Notes: generated from the sequence alone by a model not told the origin. Shown: positions 17,683 to 26,727, counted from the first letter of the stretch. The stretch: 64,000 nt of DNA from JABCPH02 sp963524305 (GCA_963524305.1 CAURGH010000006.1:1-64000), one strand, 5' to 3'. Program-made: numbers and translations.

Positions 17683-18227
17683 TAAAAAAAAACAGTAAAT
17701 ATCTTTTTTTGTTTATTTTAGTGTTTGGTATTCTTTACACTTATATTATAATAGGAGAAGAATATATTCGAAATACTTATATGTACATAAACAAATATTA
17801 TATATTAAGTAATTTTGGATGGGGCAATAACTCAAGTTCAATTTTTTTAAAAATAGTAAATAAAGAAAATTACAATATCTGTATTGTTGTAAAAAAAATT
17901 TCTGATTATGAAGATAAATACCTCATAGGAGAAGTTGGAACAGATAAATATGCTTATCTTGATTGTAAAAAAGAATTAAAATATAAAGGTTATTTTTATA
18001 TAAACTATGATAATGAAAACGAAGCTAAATTTAACTTAACAGAGGAAGAGATTAAAAATAAATTTCCTGGAAAAATAAAGTATTTAAAAGCACAAAAATT
18101 TTTAAACCTTTATGGAGAAGGAGATATAGGACAACCAAAAGAGGTAGCAATCGTGGGAATATTTCTTTGGACAATAATAATAATATTTTTAATAATAATT
18201 ATAAAATCAATATTAAAATATATCTAA
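17679..18227 (+). CDS. Membrane-anchored putative immunity protein
   Basis: 182 aa with an N-terminal membrane helix (YLFLFILVFGILYTYIIIG), a roughly 125-residue soluble domain containing two cysteines, and a C-terminal helix (VAIVGIFLWTIIIIFLIIII). It starts in ATGA overlap with the preceding toxin tip, which is the argument for immunity. No named family is recognised. It is the last gene of the island before an IS-like end and the second 82-bp repeat. Confidence 0.5.
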   Translation: MIKKNSKYLFLFILVFGILYTYIIIGEEYIRNTYMYINKYYILSNFGWGNNSSSIFLKIVNKENYNICIVVKKISDYEDKYLIGEVGTDKYAYLDCKKELKYKGYFYINYDNENEAKFNLTEEEIKNKFPGKIKYLKAQKFLNLYGEGDIGQPKEVAIVGIFLWTIIIIFLIIIIKSILKYI

Positions 18228-18250
18228 AATTTTTACACACCCATATACTC
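18222..18250 (+). mobile_element. IS256-like terminal repeat remnant
   Basis: The reverse complement begins GAGTATATGGGTGTGTAAAA, similar to the IS256-like ends at 14819 and 24569 (GTGTGTACAAAATTTG). It lies directly against the second 82-bp repeat and marks the right border of the island. Confidence 0.35.
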
Positions 18251-18332
18251 AAAAAATTCGATATGCATAAGTTACTGAAAGCTAAAATTAATTTAATTTT
18301 CTAGTAAAAATGTTTATCGAATTTTTATTTTT
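18251..18332 (+). repeat. 82-bp palindromic repeat, copy 2
   Basis: Direct copy of 13045-13126 with one difference. It lies between the convergent ends of the immunity gene and the minus-strand SPFH gene, where it could also work as a bidirectional terminator. Confidence 0.85.
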
Positions 18333-18368
18333 TATTTAACACAAATTTAAAGTTATGAGTAAAAAAAT

Positions 18369-19322
18369 TTATATTAATTTTGTACCACATTCTGGACAGA
18401 ATTTTGCACCATTTGTTTTCGTTCCACAGTTTGGACAAAATTTAGGTACATTTTCATTTGAGGTATTTGAATTTGATTGTTGAGTGCCTCCCATTTGGTT
18501 AACCATTTGTTGTCCCACCATCATTCCCATTTGCATTTGAGCCATATCACTTGCGACACCGCTAGTATTTCCATTAGCCATTGAATCAGCCATTGCCATT
18601 TGAGTGTATTTGTTTACATCGCCAACCATGCTTTGTGCAGCTGCTTTTTCTTGCATTTTCTTAATTTCTTCTGGATAATTAAAGCTAGAAACAGCAAAAT
18701 TAGTAACAGAAAGACCAATTTTTCTCATTTCTAAATCTAAATCTGATTGAATTCCAGAACCAATTTCATGAGCATTTACTTGAAGATTAAACATATCTTT
18801 ACCTTCACGAACAATCCATTTCATAAGCAACTGATCAAGCATAGACATTACTCTTTCTTTAATATCTTCGATATCATATTGTCTTTGAACTCCTGAAATT
18901 TTTTCAATCAATATTTGATAATCGTCAACTTTGCAAGACATAGTTCCAAAAGCTCTAATTGGCATTCCACCTGGAAGACCAGCCGCTGGAATATTTATTG
19001 CATTTTTTGTTCCCCATTTTAAAGTTAATTCTTTAGTATTTATGAAAATTACTTCAGCTCTTAACCCAGAATTGAATCCAAATTTAAATCCTTTCAAAGT
19101 AGATAAAAATGGTACGATATCAGATTGAATATCATATTCTCCATCATCTTCAAAAACACCTTCAATTTTTCCATTATATAAAAAGATAGCATCTTGACCA
19201 GGTTTAAGTATTAGTTTTGATCCTTTTTTTATCTCGTTGTTAGACCATTTCCAAAAAAGCGTATCTTCATTATACTCAGACCATTCAATAACATTTGCTA
19301 ACTGATTTCCAAATAATCCCAT
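18369..19322 (-). CDS. SPFH-domain protein with C-terminal zinc ribbon (YdjI-like)
   Basis: 317 aa. The N-terminal two-thirds is the SPFH/virion-core-like fold (GLFGNQLANVIEWSEYNEDT, PAAGLPGGMPIRAFGTM). A Met/Gln-rich linker follows, and the C-terminus has a two-CxxC zinc ribbon (FCPNCGTKTNGAKFCPECGT). It is the third gene of a minus-strand operon with a PspA-type protein and a zinc-ribbon membrane protein. This matches the B. subtilis ydjFGHI envelope-stress set, in which the SPFH protein is thought to scaffold PspA at the membrane. Confidence 0.85.
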   Translation of the reverse strand: MGLFGNQLANVIEWSEYNEDTLFWKWSNNEIKKGSKLILKPGQDAIFLYNGKIEGVFEDDGEYDIQSDIVPFLSTLKGFKFGFNSGLRAEVIFINTKELTLKWGTKNAINIPAAGLPGGMPIRAFGTMSCKVDDYQILIEKISGVQRQYDIEDIKERVMSMLDQLLMKWIVREGKDMFNLQVNAHEIGSGIQSDLDLEMRKIGLSVTNFAVSSFNYPEEIKKMQEKAAAQSMVGDVNKYTQMAMADSMANGNTSGVASDMAQMQMGMMVGQQMVNQMGGTQQSNSNTSNENVPKFCPNCGTKTNGAKFCPECGTKLI

Positions 19323-19359
19323 TTTATTTTCCTTTCTTTACAATTATTGCAATTTTAAA

Positions 19360-20052
19360 TTACAGTCCCAATTCTTTTTTCATTTTTTCCAATTCTTCAT
19401 CTACAACAGAAGAATTCTTAGTTTCCTCACTACTTTCATCATATTTTTTCATTAAATCTTCAACTTCGTCTTTTTTAGGTGTACTTAATTCAGCTCTAGC
19501 ATTGGCTTCATCAAGCATTCTATTTGCTTTTTCTTCCATTCTTTCAAATGCAGAAATATTTCCATTCAATCCTGATGTAGAGGTCATAGAATTAATTTTT
19601 TCAGTTGTTTGAGCCATTTTTAATTTAGCTTTTATATCTGCTCTTTTTTCTGATAATTTTTGAATGTCACTTGCCAATTTGTCGTGCATTTCCTTCATTT
19701 TTTCTGCATTAACTACAGCAGTTTCACAATCTTTTTCAAGATCAGCTAATTTTGAATTTAATGTTTCTTTTTTTTGTAAAAACATTCTTGCATCGTTTTC
19801 ATTTCCTGCTTGTAAAGCTTTTTTAGCGTATGATTCCATTTTAGTAATTTCACTTTTACATTCTTCAACTTTTCTTTCGGCAGAATTTTTTACAGCAATA
19901 ACAGCTGCCGCCTCAGATTTTATAGTTGCTAAATCTTTCTCCATATTTCTTAAATATTGATCAATCATCTTTTCTGGATCTTCCGCCTTATCCAATAACG
20001 AATTAATATTCGCTGCCATTATATCTTTGAATCTTGTTAAAATATTTGCCAT
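19360..20052 (-). CDS. PspA/IM30 family membrane-stress protein
   Basis: 230 aa, almost entirely helical coiled coil. It starts ANILTRFKDIMAANINSLLD and has the PspA phrase DQYLRNMEKDLATIKSEAAA. This family (PspA, IM30/Vipp1, YdjF) is related to ESCRT-III and supports damaged membranes. It lies between the zinc-ribbon protein (30 bases upstream) and the SPFH gene (37 bases downstream), all on the minus strand. Confidence 0.92.
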   Translation of the reverse strand: MANILTRFKDIMAANINSLLDKAEDPEKMIDQYLRNMEKDLATIKSEAAAVIAVKNSAERKVEECKSEITKMESYAKKALQAGNENDARMFLQKKETLNSKLADLEKDCETAVVNAEKMKEMHDKLASDIQKLSEKRADIKAKLKMAQTTEKINSMTSTSGLNGNISAFERMEEKANRMLDEANARAELSTPKKDEVEDLMKKYDESSEETKNSSVVDEELEKMKKELGL

Positions 20053-20082
20053 TATTTTTTCCTCCGTTTTTTATTTTAAAAA

Positions 20083-21138
20083 TTAATGTTGTTTTAAATA
20101 ATAATAAATTATTAATAAAACTAAAATACCTGCCAAAATAGCAAGAGTTATTTTTACTGCTGATTTTGGATATTCACCAGTTATCGCTCCATTTTCTCCA
20201 TTAATTATAACTTGATATGTTTGCTTGTTATACAAATAGGATGTTGAATAAACTGGTAACATCAAAAGTCTATAATATTCATTAAACCAGTCGATATCCA
20301 TACTAATATTACGAACGTGATCGTATCTACTTAAAACATCGCTACTTACCATTCCTTCAAGAGTATTCGTCATCATTCTTTTTGCTATTGTATAACCTTC
20401 ATACATAGGTATTTTAAAGACTTCAGAGCTGTATCCTGCTAAGTATCCTGAATCAAACTTAATTGTATTATCTAAATAAAATCCTCCTAAATTCTGTAAT
20501 AATCGTCTTTCTAAACTTCTTGAACCAGTAGTGATAACATCTTTAAAATCATTTCCAATATGTCCGTGAACAGGATACCAATCAGTTTCAGTTCTTGTGT
20601 ATGTCTTACCGTCTTCTTCGTATTCTTCGGTATGATCGATACCACCTTCCGCCCAATATTCACAAGAAGCCGAATTATCGAATGACCAGTAGGGTAAATA
20701 AATACCCATAACCTTTCCTGTTTGATAAAGATTTTTCAATGCATTTGGTGCAAACCAACGTCCTTTTATCCATTTAGAAAAAATGGTTCCAACTTCTTTT
20801 TTTTCAATTAAAAAAGGTTTTAAACCATCTGGTTCTAAAGTTGATATAATTTTTTCAGCTACAACAACATTTGATCCACAATAGGGACAAGTTCCAGAAG
20901 CCTCTTCATTCCCCAATTCAATTGTTGCTCCACATGAAGAGCATTCGATAACGGTTGTTTTCTCTTCTGGTAATTGTTTTAAACGACATTCATAATCTTC
21001 TAGAACATGTCTATTTAACGATAATATTTTTGGTAGTGCTACTTCATTCCCACAATTTTCGCATTTTAAATTTTGTGATTTCGGGTTATAATTCATAATT
21101 CCACCACAATTTTTACAGCTGAAATTCTCATTTTTCAT
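20083..21138 (-). CDS. Zinc-ribbon membrane protein (YdjG-like)
   Basis: 351 aa. Two zinc ribbons at the N-terminus (CKNCGGIMNYNPKSQNLKCE and CSSCG...CPYCG) precede a beta-rich region with several Trp and Tyr. The C-terminus is a single membrane helix (ITLAILAGILVLLIIYYYL). It is first in the operon, followed by PspA and the SPFH protein, as in the B. subtilis ydj locus. It probably anchors and senses for the PspA-SPFH complex at the inner membrane, an inference from that synteny. Confidence 0.8.
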   Translation of the reverse strand: MKNENFSCKNCGGIMNYNPKSQNLKCENCGNEVALPKILSLNRHVLEDYECRLKQLPEEKTTVIECSSCGATIELGNEEASGTCPYCGSNVVVAEKIISTLEPDGLKPFLIEKKEVGTIFSKWIKGRWFAPNALKNLYQTGKVMGIYLPYWSFDNSASCEYWAEGGIDHTEEYEEDGKTYTRTETDWYPVHGHIGNDFKDVITTGSRSLERRLLQNLGGFYLDNTIKFDSGYLAGYSSEVFKIPMYEGYTIAKRMMTNTLEGMVSSDVLSRYDHVRNISMDIDWFNEYYRLLMLPVYSTSYLYNKQTYQVIINGENGAITGEYPKSAVKITLAILAGILVLLIIYYYLKQH

Positions 21139-21207
21139 AAATTCTCCATTCCTTTACTAAAAATTTCTGAAGCACTTATAACAATATAAGATTTCCTAAC
21201 AATAGAG

Positions 21208-21213
21208 ATTATA
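21208..21213 (-). promoter_or_regulatory. Extended -10 of the SPFH-PspA operon
   Basis: On the minus strand the sequence reads ATGCTATAATC, a TGnTATAAT extended -10. It lies 70 bases before the ATG at 21138. The -35 is weak. Confidence 0.5.
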
Positions 21214-21324
21214 GCATATTTTTTTTAGTTTTTAAATTGAATTTTCTTTTTTATATAAACTTAAGTGATACATGACAAATTATGCATATGCTTAAATTGG
21301 ATTATAGATTTTAAGTGTTCTCAA

Positions 21325-21373
21325 TATACAAAAAAAGAGTTTTTCTAAAAAAATTTTTAGATAACTCTTTAGT
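21325..21373. terminator. Terminator-like hairpin in the spacer
   Basis: AAAAAGAGTT, then TCTAAAAA, pair with TTTTTAGA, then AACTCTTT, with a small internal loop. It lies in the 768-base space between the zinc-ribbon gene and threonine synthase. No gene in the immediate surroundings needs it, so its role is unclear. Confidence 0.45.
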
Positions 21374-21548
21374 TACATGATAACTTTTAACAAAGAAAAA
21401 ACTTCATTTCATAAATTTCCTCTTTAATTTGACAATTACCACGATAATTTAAAATCTAGAAATATTTTTGGAAAAATTAGGGTTTATTTAAAATACTTCT
21501 AAATTTATATTCATATATATTATATCTTTTTTTCTAGAAATAGTCTAG

Positions 21549-21606
21549 TCTTTATTTTTGAAAAAAATAGCATATTATCTTTATTTTTGAAAAAAATAGC
21601 ATATTA
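21549..21606. repeat. Exact 29-bp tandem duplication
   Basis: Two adjacent identical copies of a 29-bp unit (starting TCTTTATTTTTG, ending AGCATATTA) at 21549-21577 and 21578-21606. They are non-coding. The rest of the 21139-21906 spacer is AT-rich, and I see no gene in it. Confidence 0.85.
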
Positions 21607-21646
21607 TGAGAAAACAACTTAAATATTTTAAGTATTTCAATAAATT

Positions 21647-21680
21647 AAAAAGACTATTTCAAAAATGTCATAGCCTTTTA
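21647..21680 (-). terminator. Terminator of threonine synthase
   Basis: On the minus strand, AAAAGGCTAT pairs with ATAGTCTTTTT, with one G-T wobble and a T-rich end. It lies 227 bases after the thrC stop. Confidence 0.6.
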
Positions 21681-21906
21681 TTTACGATATGATTCATTAT
21701 AATATATGATTTAGAAAATTTATCATTAATTATAAATTAGAGTCTGGATTATAGCTGAATAACCTTTGCCTGAGTCTGAGCTATTGAGTGAGTAGAGTAT
21801 ACACAAACTATTAGCAAAAATTATACAACTATGATTTACTTATTAGTTTGATAAATTTCAAATTCATACGAGTTATTGTATCAAAAAATTCTTAATTTTA
21901 CAAACA

Positions 21907-23400
21907 TTATTTTAAATTTTCAATATATTTTTTAACATAATCTTGTATTTCTGTTTTATCAATTACTGTCGAGAATCTAATTTTAGATTTTCTAACTTCA
22001 TCTAATTTTGCAGGGAATGCAACTCCAGTCATTTCAGAAACTTTATCCAAGATGCTATAAGGTTCTAAATTTTCATCTAATCCTAAAGCTTTTGCGATAG
22101 GAGCTGGGAATTTAAATGGATGTGCAGTTGACATAATTACTGTATGAACATCTTTATCCAATTTGTCATTTCCTAATTTTTCATAAACTGAATAAGCTAC
22201 TGAAGTATGAGGATCCATTAAGTAATGATATTTTTCATAAATTTCTTTTATTGATGCAACAGTTTCTTCTTCGTTTGCAAATTCACCATAAAATTCTTTT
22301 TGAATATTAGCTAATTCTTCATCAGAAATTTTTAACACACCAGTTGTTAATAAATTATTGATTAATTCAGCAACTCTTTCTGAATTTTCTCCAGTTGCAT
22401 AATACAAATATCTTTCAAAGTTAGAAGACAATAAAATATCCATTGATGGAGAATTAGTTGCATAGAAATCTCTATTTTTATTGTATGTTCCTGTTTGGAA
22501 GAAACCAGCCAATACTTTATTTTTATTTGAAGCTGAAATGAATTTTTTAATAGGAATACCTAATTTTTTAGCAATATATCCAGCTAAAATATTTCCAAAG
22601 TTTCCAGTTGGAACAACAACATTAAATTCTTCATTTTCTTTTATTGTACCAGAATTTACTAAATTAACATAAGTAGAAATATAGTAAATTACTTGAGGGA
22701 ATAATCTACCAATATTGATAGAGTTCGCACTTGAAAACATAACATTATGTTCACTTGCATATTTTTTAAATTCTTCACTTCCAAAAATTACTTTTATAGC
22801 ACTTTGAGCATCATCAAAGTTACCATTAATTGCAACAATATCAACATTATTTCCAAATTGTTTTCTCATTTGTTCTTCTTGCATTGGGCTAACACCATTT
22901 TTTGGATAAAATACAACGATATTAATACCATCAACGTCTTTAAATCCTTCTAAAGCAGCTTTTCCTGTATCTCCAGAAGTTGCAGCTAGAATCAAGATTT
23001 TTTTATCTTCTTTTTGTTTTTCTTTACTTAAAAGCAATAAATAAGGGAAAAGTGATAAAGCTAAGTCTTTAAAAGCTAAAGTTCTCCCATGAAATAACTC
23101 TCCAAAACTAACTTTGTCATTTAATTTATAAACTGGAACAATACTTTCATCAGTAAAAGTTTCACTATTGTAGGCACTATTTACAGCTTTTTTTATTTCT
23201 TTATCAGTAAATTCTGTAAAAAATAATTTGATAATTTTTTCTGATAATTCTTGATAAGATAAATCTTTCAATTCATTATAAGTCAATTTTATATTAGGCA
23301 AATTTTCAGGTATATAAAGACCACCATCTTTAGCAAGTCCATGTAATGCAGCAAATGTCGATGATTGTGGCTCTCCACCTCGAGTACTTCTGTAATTCAT
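21907..23400 (-). CDS. thrC: Threonine synthase
   Basis: 497 aa, full length for the ThrC family that converts O-phosphohomoserine to threonine with PLP. The start (NYRSTRGGEPQSSTFAALHG) and the PLP lysine context HGRTLAFKD (Lys111) are clear. The phosphate-binding region is LAATSGDTGKAALEG, and a late HPFKFPAPIAKAL is typical of the class. It stands alone on the minus strand with 413 bases of spacer upstream. No riboswitch or T-box is evident there. Confidence 0.95.
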   Translation of the reverse strand: MNYRSTRGGEPQSSTFAALHGLAKDGGLYIPENLPNIKLTYNELKDLSYQELSEKIIKLFFTEFTDKEIKKAVNSAYNSETFTDESIVPVYKLNDKVSFGELFHGRTLAFKDLALSLFPYLLLLSKEKQKEDKKILILAATSGDTGKAALEGFKDVDGINIVVFYPKNGVSPMQEEQMRKQFGNNVDIVAINGNFDDAQSAIKVIFGSEEFKKYASEHNVMFSSANSINIGRLFPQVIYYISTYVNLVNSGTIKENEEFNVVVPTGNFGNILAGYIAKKLGIPIKKFISASNKNKVLAGFFQTGTYNKNRDFYATNSPSMDILLSSNFERYLYYATGENSERVAELINNLLTTGVLKISDEELANIQKEFYGEFANEEETVASIKEIYEKYHYLMDPHTSVAYSVYEKLGNDKLDKDVHTVIMSTAHPFKFPAPIAKALGLDENLEPYSILDKVSEMTGVAFPAKLDEVRKSKIRFSTVIDKTEIQDYVKKYIENLK

Positions 23401-23611
23401 AAATGTTTACACCTCTTTCAATTCATTAAATTTTCACATCTTATAGTAACATATTTGCTATAATTTTACAATACAAAACAAAATTTTACTTTTGAATTTT
23501 TGTGATTTTAAAAAAAATCGAAGTGTTCAAAATAGCTTTATTTTAAATATTAGGTTGTGGTATAATTAATATATACTGAAATTTATAAGAAATAAAAAAG
23601 GGCGTGATTTT

Positions 23612-23813
23612 ATGAGAACAAAAGCTGTTCCTGTGGGGATTGAAGACTTTGAAAGAATAGTAAGGATTATGTAGATAAAACGATGTTAATAGAGGAATTA
23701 TTGACAAATAGAACTCCTGTAACACTTTTTACAAGACCTCGACGATTTAGAAAAACATTGAATATGTCAACCATTATCTTGAGTTTACAAATTCTACGAA
23801 AGGAAATAAAGAA
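23612..23813 (+). pseudogene. 5' fragment of an AAA-ATPase-like/nuclease protein
   Basis: ATG 23612 follows AAAAGGGCG and reads MRTKAVPVGIEDFERI. A frameshift near 23655 then puts KDYVDKTMLIEELLTNRTPV and TLFTRPRRFRKTLNMS in another frame, ending at the stop just before 23814. The family usually reads TRPRRFGKT here, so the Walker A glycine is mutated to Arg. The remaining three-quarters of the gene are absent. An intact relative begins at 63447. Confidence 0.75.
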
Positions 23814-24533
23814 ATGAAAAAAGTAGAAAGAAGCATTAGAATGTATAGAAAAATCAATAAAAATGAATCAATAAAAAAGAGACATGAGAAAGTTATGGAA
23901 GGACTGTCGAAACTGGAAGCTCCTTTAGGCTTAAAAGACAGTGAGATCCCGGAAGTACCAGATTTTGGTATAGAAATAAGAGCCTATTACCGTACAAAAA
24001 ATTCTAAAACTAAAGGAGTTTCAATAGAAGGTGTATATAGATGGAGAGGACTTAAATATGTAACTTGGGATGAGTTACTATATGAATTTAAGATAACATA
24101 CAATCTGATAGACTATAAAAAAATAATATATGAAGATCTTCCAAAGGTGATAAATGTTTTTGATCCTTATGTTGCTGATTTATATGTAGCTTATAACGGT
24201 GCTTATGAGGAAGGAAGAACTCCGGAAACAAGAACTTATGGAGAAAGTATAAATCCTGAATTTTTAAAACTGAAGGAGAAAAATTGTAATATAGGAATGC
24301 TGGAAGATGTATTATTTACATTATCCCCAGTGATGTACTTCAATGAAGAGAGTTACACTAAGCTAATAAAAATACCTAAAGAAGAGCTTTTAGAAAGACT
24401 CAAAGGGAAAGCGAATGAAGTTCTGTTGCTTGAAAAGGGTATATACATTATCTTTAATGACAAGGCAGATATTACTTATAAAGAATTTTTGGAAATGAAT
24501 AATGTATTTAAGCCATTACTGGGATTAATTTAA
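23814..24533 (+). CDS. Hypothetical protein, 239 aa, possible immunity
   Basis: A soluble protein with no signal peptide or membrane helix. It contains aromatic motifs (EGVYRWRGLKYVTWDELLYE, YVADLYVAYNGAYEEG). It starts after GAAAGGAAATAAAG. It stands at the left border of the second toxin/immunity region, just before IS remnants and a junction repeat, so an orphan immunity gene is plausible. I do not recognise the family. Confidence 0.4.
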   Translation: MKKVERSIRMYRKINKNESIKKRHEKVMEGLSKLEAPLGLKDSEIPEVPDFGIEIRAYYRTKNSKTKGVSIEGVYRWRGLKYVTWDELLYEFKITYNLIDYKKIIYEDLPKVINVFDPYVADLYVAYNGAYEEGRTPETRTYGESINPEFLKLKEKNCNIGMLEDVLFTLSPVMYFNEESYTKLIKIPKEELLERLKGKANEVLLLEKGIYIIFNDKADITYKEFLEMNNVFKPLLGLI

Positions 24534-24544
24534 AATACAATTTG

Positions 24545-24718
24545 AAAGTATCCCAAAAGAGTGTACGAGAGGGTGTGTACAAAATTTGTACGAGAGTGTC
24601 CTTTTGTGTAAACTAAAATAGAGAGTGTAAAAATTTTTATGTAAACCTCTAAATAATATATGGTAAAATAACTATACAATATTTGGAGGTTTTTGTTACG
24701 GCTAAAAAGAAATCTTTC
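24545..24718 (+). mobile_element. Nested IS256-like end remnants
   Basis: Three imperfect copies of an end-like sequence follow each other (GAGAGGGTGTGTACAAAATT, GAGAGTGTCCTTTTGTGTAA, GAGAGTGTAAAAATTTTTAT). After them come GGAGGTTTTTGTTACGGC and AAAAAGAAATC. In the copy at 14819 the same place carries an ATG. No transposase remains. Confidence 0.45.
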
Positions 24719-24809
24719 TGTTAAAATATAGTTATAGAAATATTTAATAGTCTGAACATAAAAAGTGAAAGTTGTTTATAAATAGAGGTTTAAAACAAGG
24801 TGTGGAAAT
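24719..24809 (+). repeat. Toxin-tip junction repeat, copy C (91 bp)
   Basis: Differs from copy B (15651-15741) at three of 91 positions. It ends AACAAGGTGTGGAAAT, after which an unrelated toxin tip begins in the RCGN frame. Confidence 0.88.
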
Positions 24810-25247
24810 AAATATAAAAATAGTCCTATTTTTGGTTGCCATACAATAGAATGTATGAAAAATATTTTAAAAGAGCATCCTGAAATACAATTTAATGTTA
24901 AAGAAGTAAGTAATGGAGTTAAGAGCGTTAAATATAGAGTACCAAAAATAAATTCTGCTCAAGCAATAGAACAGAATAATGGTGTTGTGGAATATAGAGA
25001 ATTTGTAAGAAATCCTAAAACAGTATACGATACTAGGGTATACAAAACGGAAGATTTAACTAAACAAGTTATTAATGAAATTAAAAATGTTATAACACCA
25101 AATGATGTTCAACGAGCATATAGTAATCCAAATCGCAATGTCCCTTTGGATATAAAAATTAATAATCAAAAAATAAGAGTTAATATAAAATTTGATGCTT
25201 CAACAGGGGGAATAGAAATAGATGGGTACTATTTTCACGGAAATTAA
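24801..25247 (+). pseudogene. Start-less toxin tip, possibly EndoU-like
   Basis: From the CGN junction the frame reads CGNKYKNSPIFGCHTIECMK to a stop at 25247. A first internal ATG at 24855 would give 130 aa. The layout of an early G-x-H, a charged middle with KTVYDTRVYKTEDL and a late GGIEIDGYYF loosely recalls bacterial EndoU ribonucleases. The assignment is weak. The gene after it (25271) is the likely immunity partner. Confidence 0.45.
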
Positions 25248-25270
25248 ATAGTAAAAAAAGGGGAAAAGAC

Positions 25271-26233
25271 ATGAAAATCAAAAAAATAAGAACTGATAGT
25301 TATTCAATATTAAAAATAAGTAAATATGATTTTTTAGTAAAATTGATTAAGGAAATAGGAAATTTTCCATATGTAGTTTCAAATATATACGAAGATAATT
25401 CAACAAAAACTACAATAGTTGAAGGTCAAGGTATGTATATTAATAATGGCTGGAATGAAACCGATGAAACAGCATTATATATTTCTGAGTGTAATTCTGA
25501 TAGTGAAATTAGAGTTTATTATGGTTATGAAGAACTTTTTTCTTATTTTTTAATTTACTATTTTGAAAATATCGCTAATTATGCTAACTTAATAAGTTTT
25601 GTTGAACAAGAATTGCATAATTATATAGAATATATGGAAAAATTTAAAAATTTTAGAATAAATGTTGATTTAGAAAATTTATTTAAAAGAGATAAATTAA
25701 GAAAATTCTTATTAAAATATAACGAGAAAGAAAATAAATATAATTTGGAGTTTATTAATTGTTATACAAAATATATAAATTATTGGGATATTAATATAAA
25801 AAAGAAATTTTTTTCTTGTCTTCTTGGAAAAGATAGATTAAAAGAATTTATGCTTAACAAAAAGAGAATTTTTAGAATAAATGGAGTTGATTATTTTCAA
25901 ATTGAAGAAAAAGAAAAATATTCTGAAATATATAGAATAGAAATAGAAAATGATATTAAAATAGAATATTATTCAAAAGATTTAGAATATGAAAGTTTTG
26001 GAAATGTTGGCTTTTTATACAAAGAGAAAAATTTTGATATTGAAAATAAAAGTTTAAAATGTAAGGAATTAAATTTTGAACGATATAGAGATAATAGGGA
26101 TGAAATGAATGTAGAAAGAATTTCAAAAGAAGATTTTTTAAAAGAACTTGAAATTATTGTTAATGCTTGTGAAGATATTTATAATGATAATGAAGTTCGA
26201 AAAATGTTTGAAAACTTTAAAGAAAATTTTTAG
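25271..26233 (+). CDS. Hypothetical protein, 320 aa, putative immunity
   Basis: A soluble, very Lys/Glu/Asn/Tyr-rich protein with no signal peptide (MKIKKIRTDSYSILKISKYD, then NNGWNETDETALYISEC). It starts after AAAAAAGGGGAAAAGAC, 23 bases behind a toxin tip. Position is the only reason to propose an immunity role. No family recognised. Confidence 0.45.
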   Translation: MKIKKIRTDSYSILKISKYDFLVKLIKEIGNFPYVVSNIYEDNSTKTTIVEGQGMYINNGWNETDETALYISECNSDSEIRVYYGYEELFSYFLIYYFENIANYANLISFVEQELHNYIEYMEKFKNFRINVDLENLFKRDKLRKFLLKYNEKENKYNLEFINCYTKYINYWDINIKKKFFSCLLGKDRLKEFMLNKKRIFRINGVDYFQIEEKEKYSEIYRIEIENDIKIEYYSKDLEYESFGNVGFLYKEKNFDIENKSLKCKELNFERYRDNRDEMNVERISKEDFLKELEIIVNACEDIYNDNEVRKMFENFKENF

Positions 26234-26289
26234 ACGAAAATATATTTTTACGACAGGTAGCTTAACACAAGAAAGTTTCTAACAAGATA

Positions 26290-26727
26290 TATCACAGTAC
26301 AGCCTTCATAAATGGAAAATCTAATGAGGAATTGATTCAGTCAATGATGGATAATGTAGCTGATGATGTAAATAAATTCAATGTATCAGCATTGTCATTG
26401 AGTGACGAAGATAAATTCGGTAAGGGTAGCAATAATTACACAAAATATGGTGCAACAGAGCATTTTGGCGGAGAAGTAACTGCAAATTCTACTTCAGGAA
26501 TAAAGGAGAAAAATGTTAAAAATAGGAAAGGTTCAGAATTCAGAAGGAGGGATAACACATGTAATTAATCTATCCGATCCTGAAGCTTTTAAGGCAGCAA
26601 AAAAGGTTCAATTTTTGTTGAATTTGATATAGATAAAAATATTATTAAACCAGGAGGAAAGGAGAATTGGGGGATAATTCATGGACCAGGTTCTCCAGTT
26701 GATAGGCTTAACATAAAAAAAGATTAG
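26290..26727 (+). pseudogene. Exoprotein pretoxin plus toxin tip, frameshifted
   Basis: The first frame (YHSTAFINGKSNEELIQSMM, FGKGSNNYTKYGATEHFGGE) resembles the pretoxin part of a large secreted protein. It breaks near 26512. A second frame (KIGKVQNSEGGITHVINLSD) and a third (GSIFVEFDIDKNIIKPGGKE, then NWGIIHGPGSPVDRLNIKKD) carry the tip to 26727. At least two frameshifts are present, so it is dead. The G.W.II.GP.S...R..KK ending recurs in polymorphic toxins, but I cannot name the activity. Confidence 0.5.

Noticed and set aside
21139..21906. Possible genes or a riboswitch in the 768-base spacer before threonine synthase
   Set aside because: No frame with a ribosome-binding site and no known riboswitch motif; only a hairpin, a terminator and a tandem repeat are visible.
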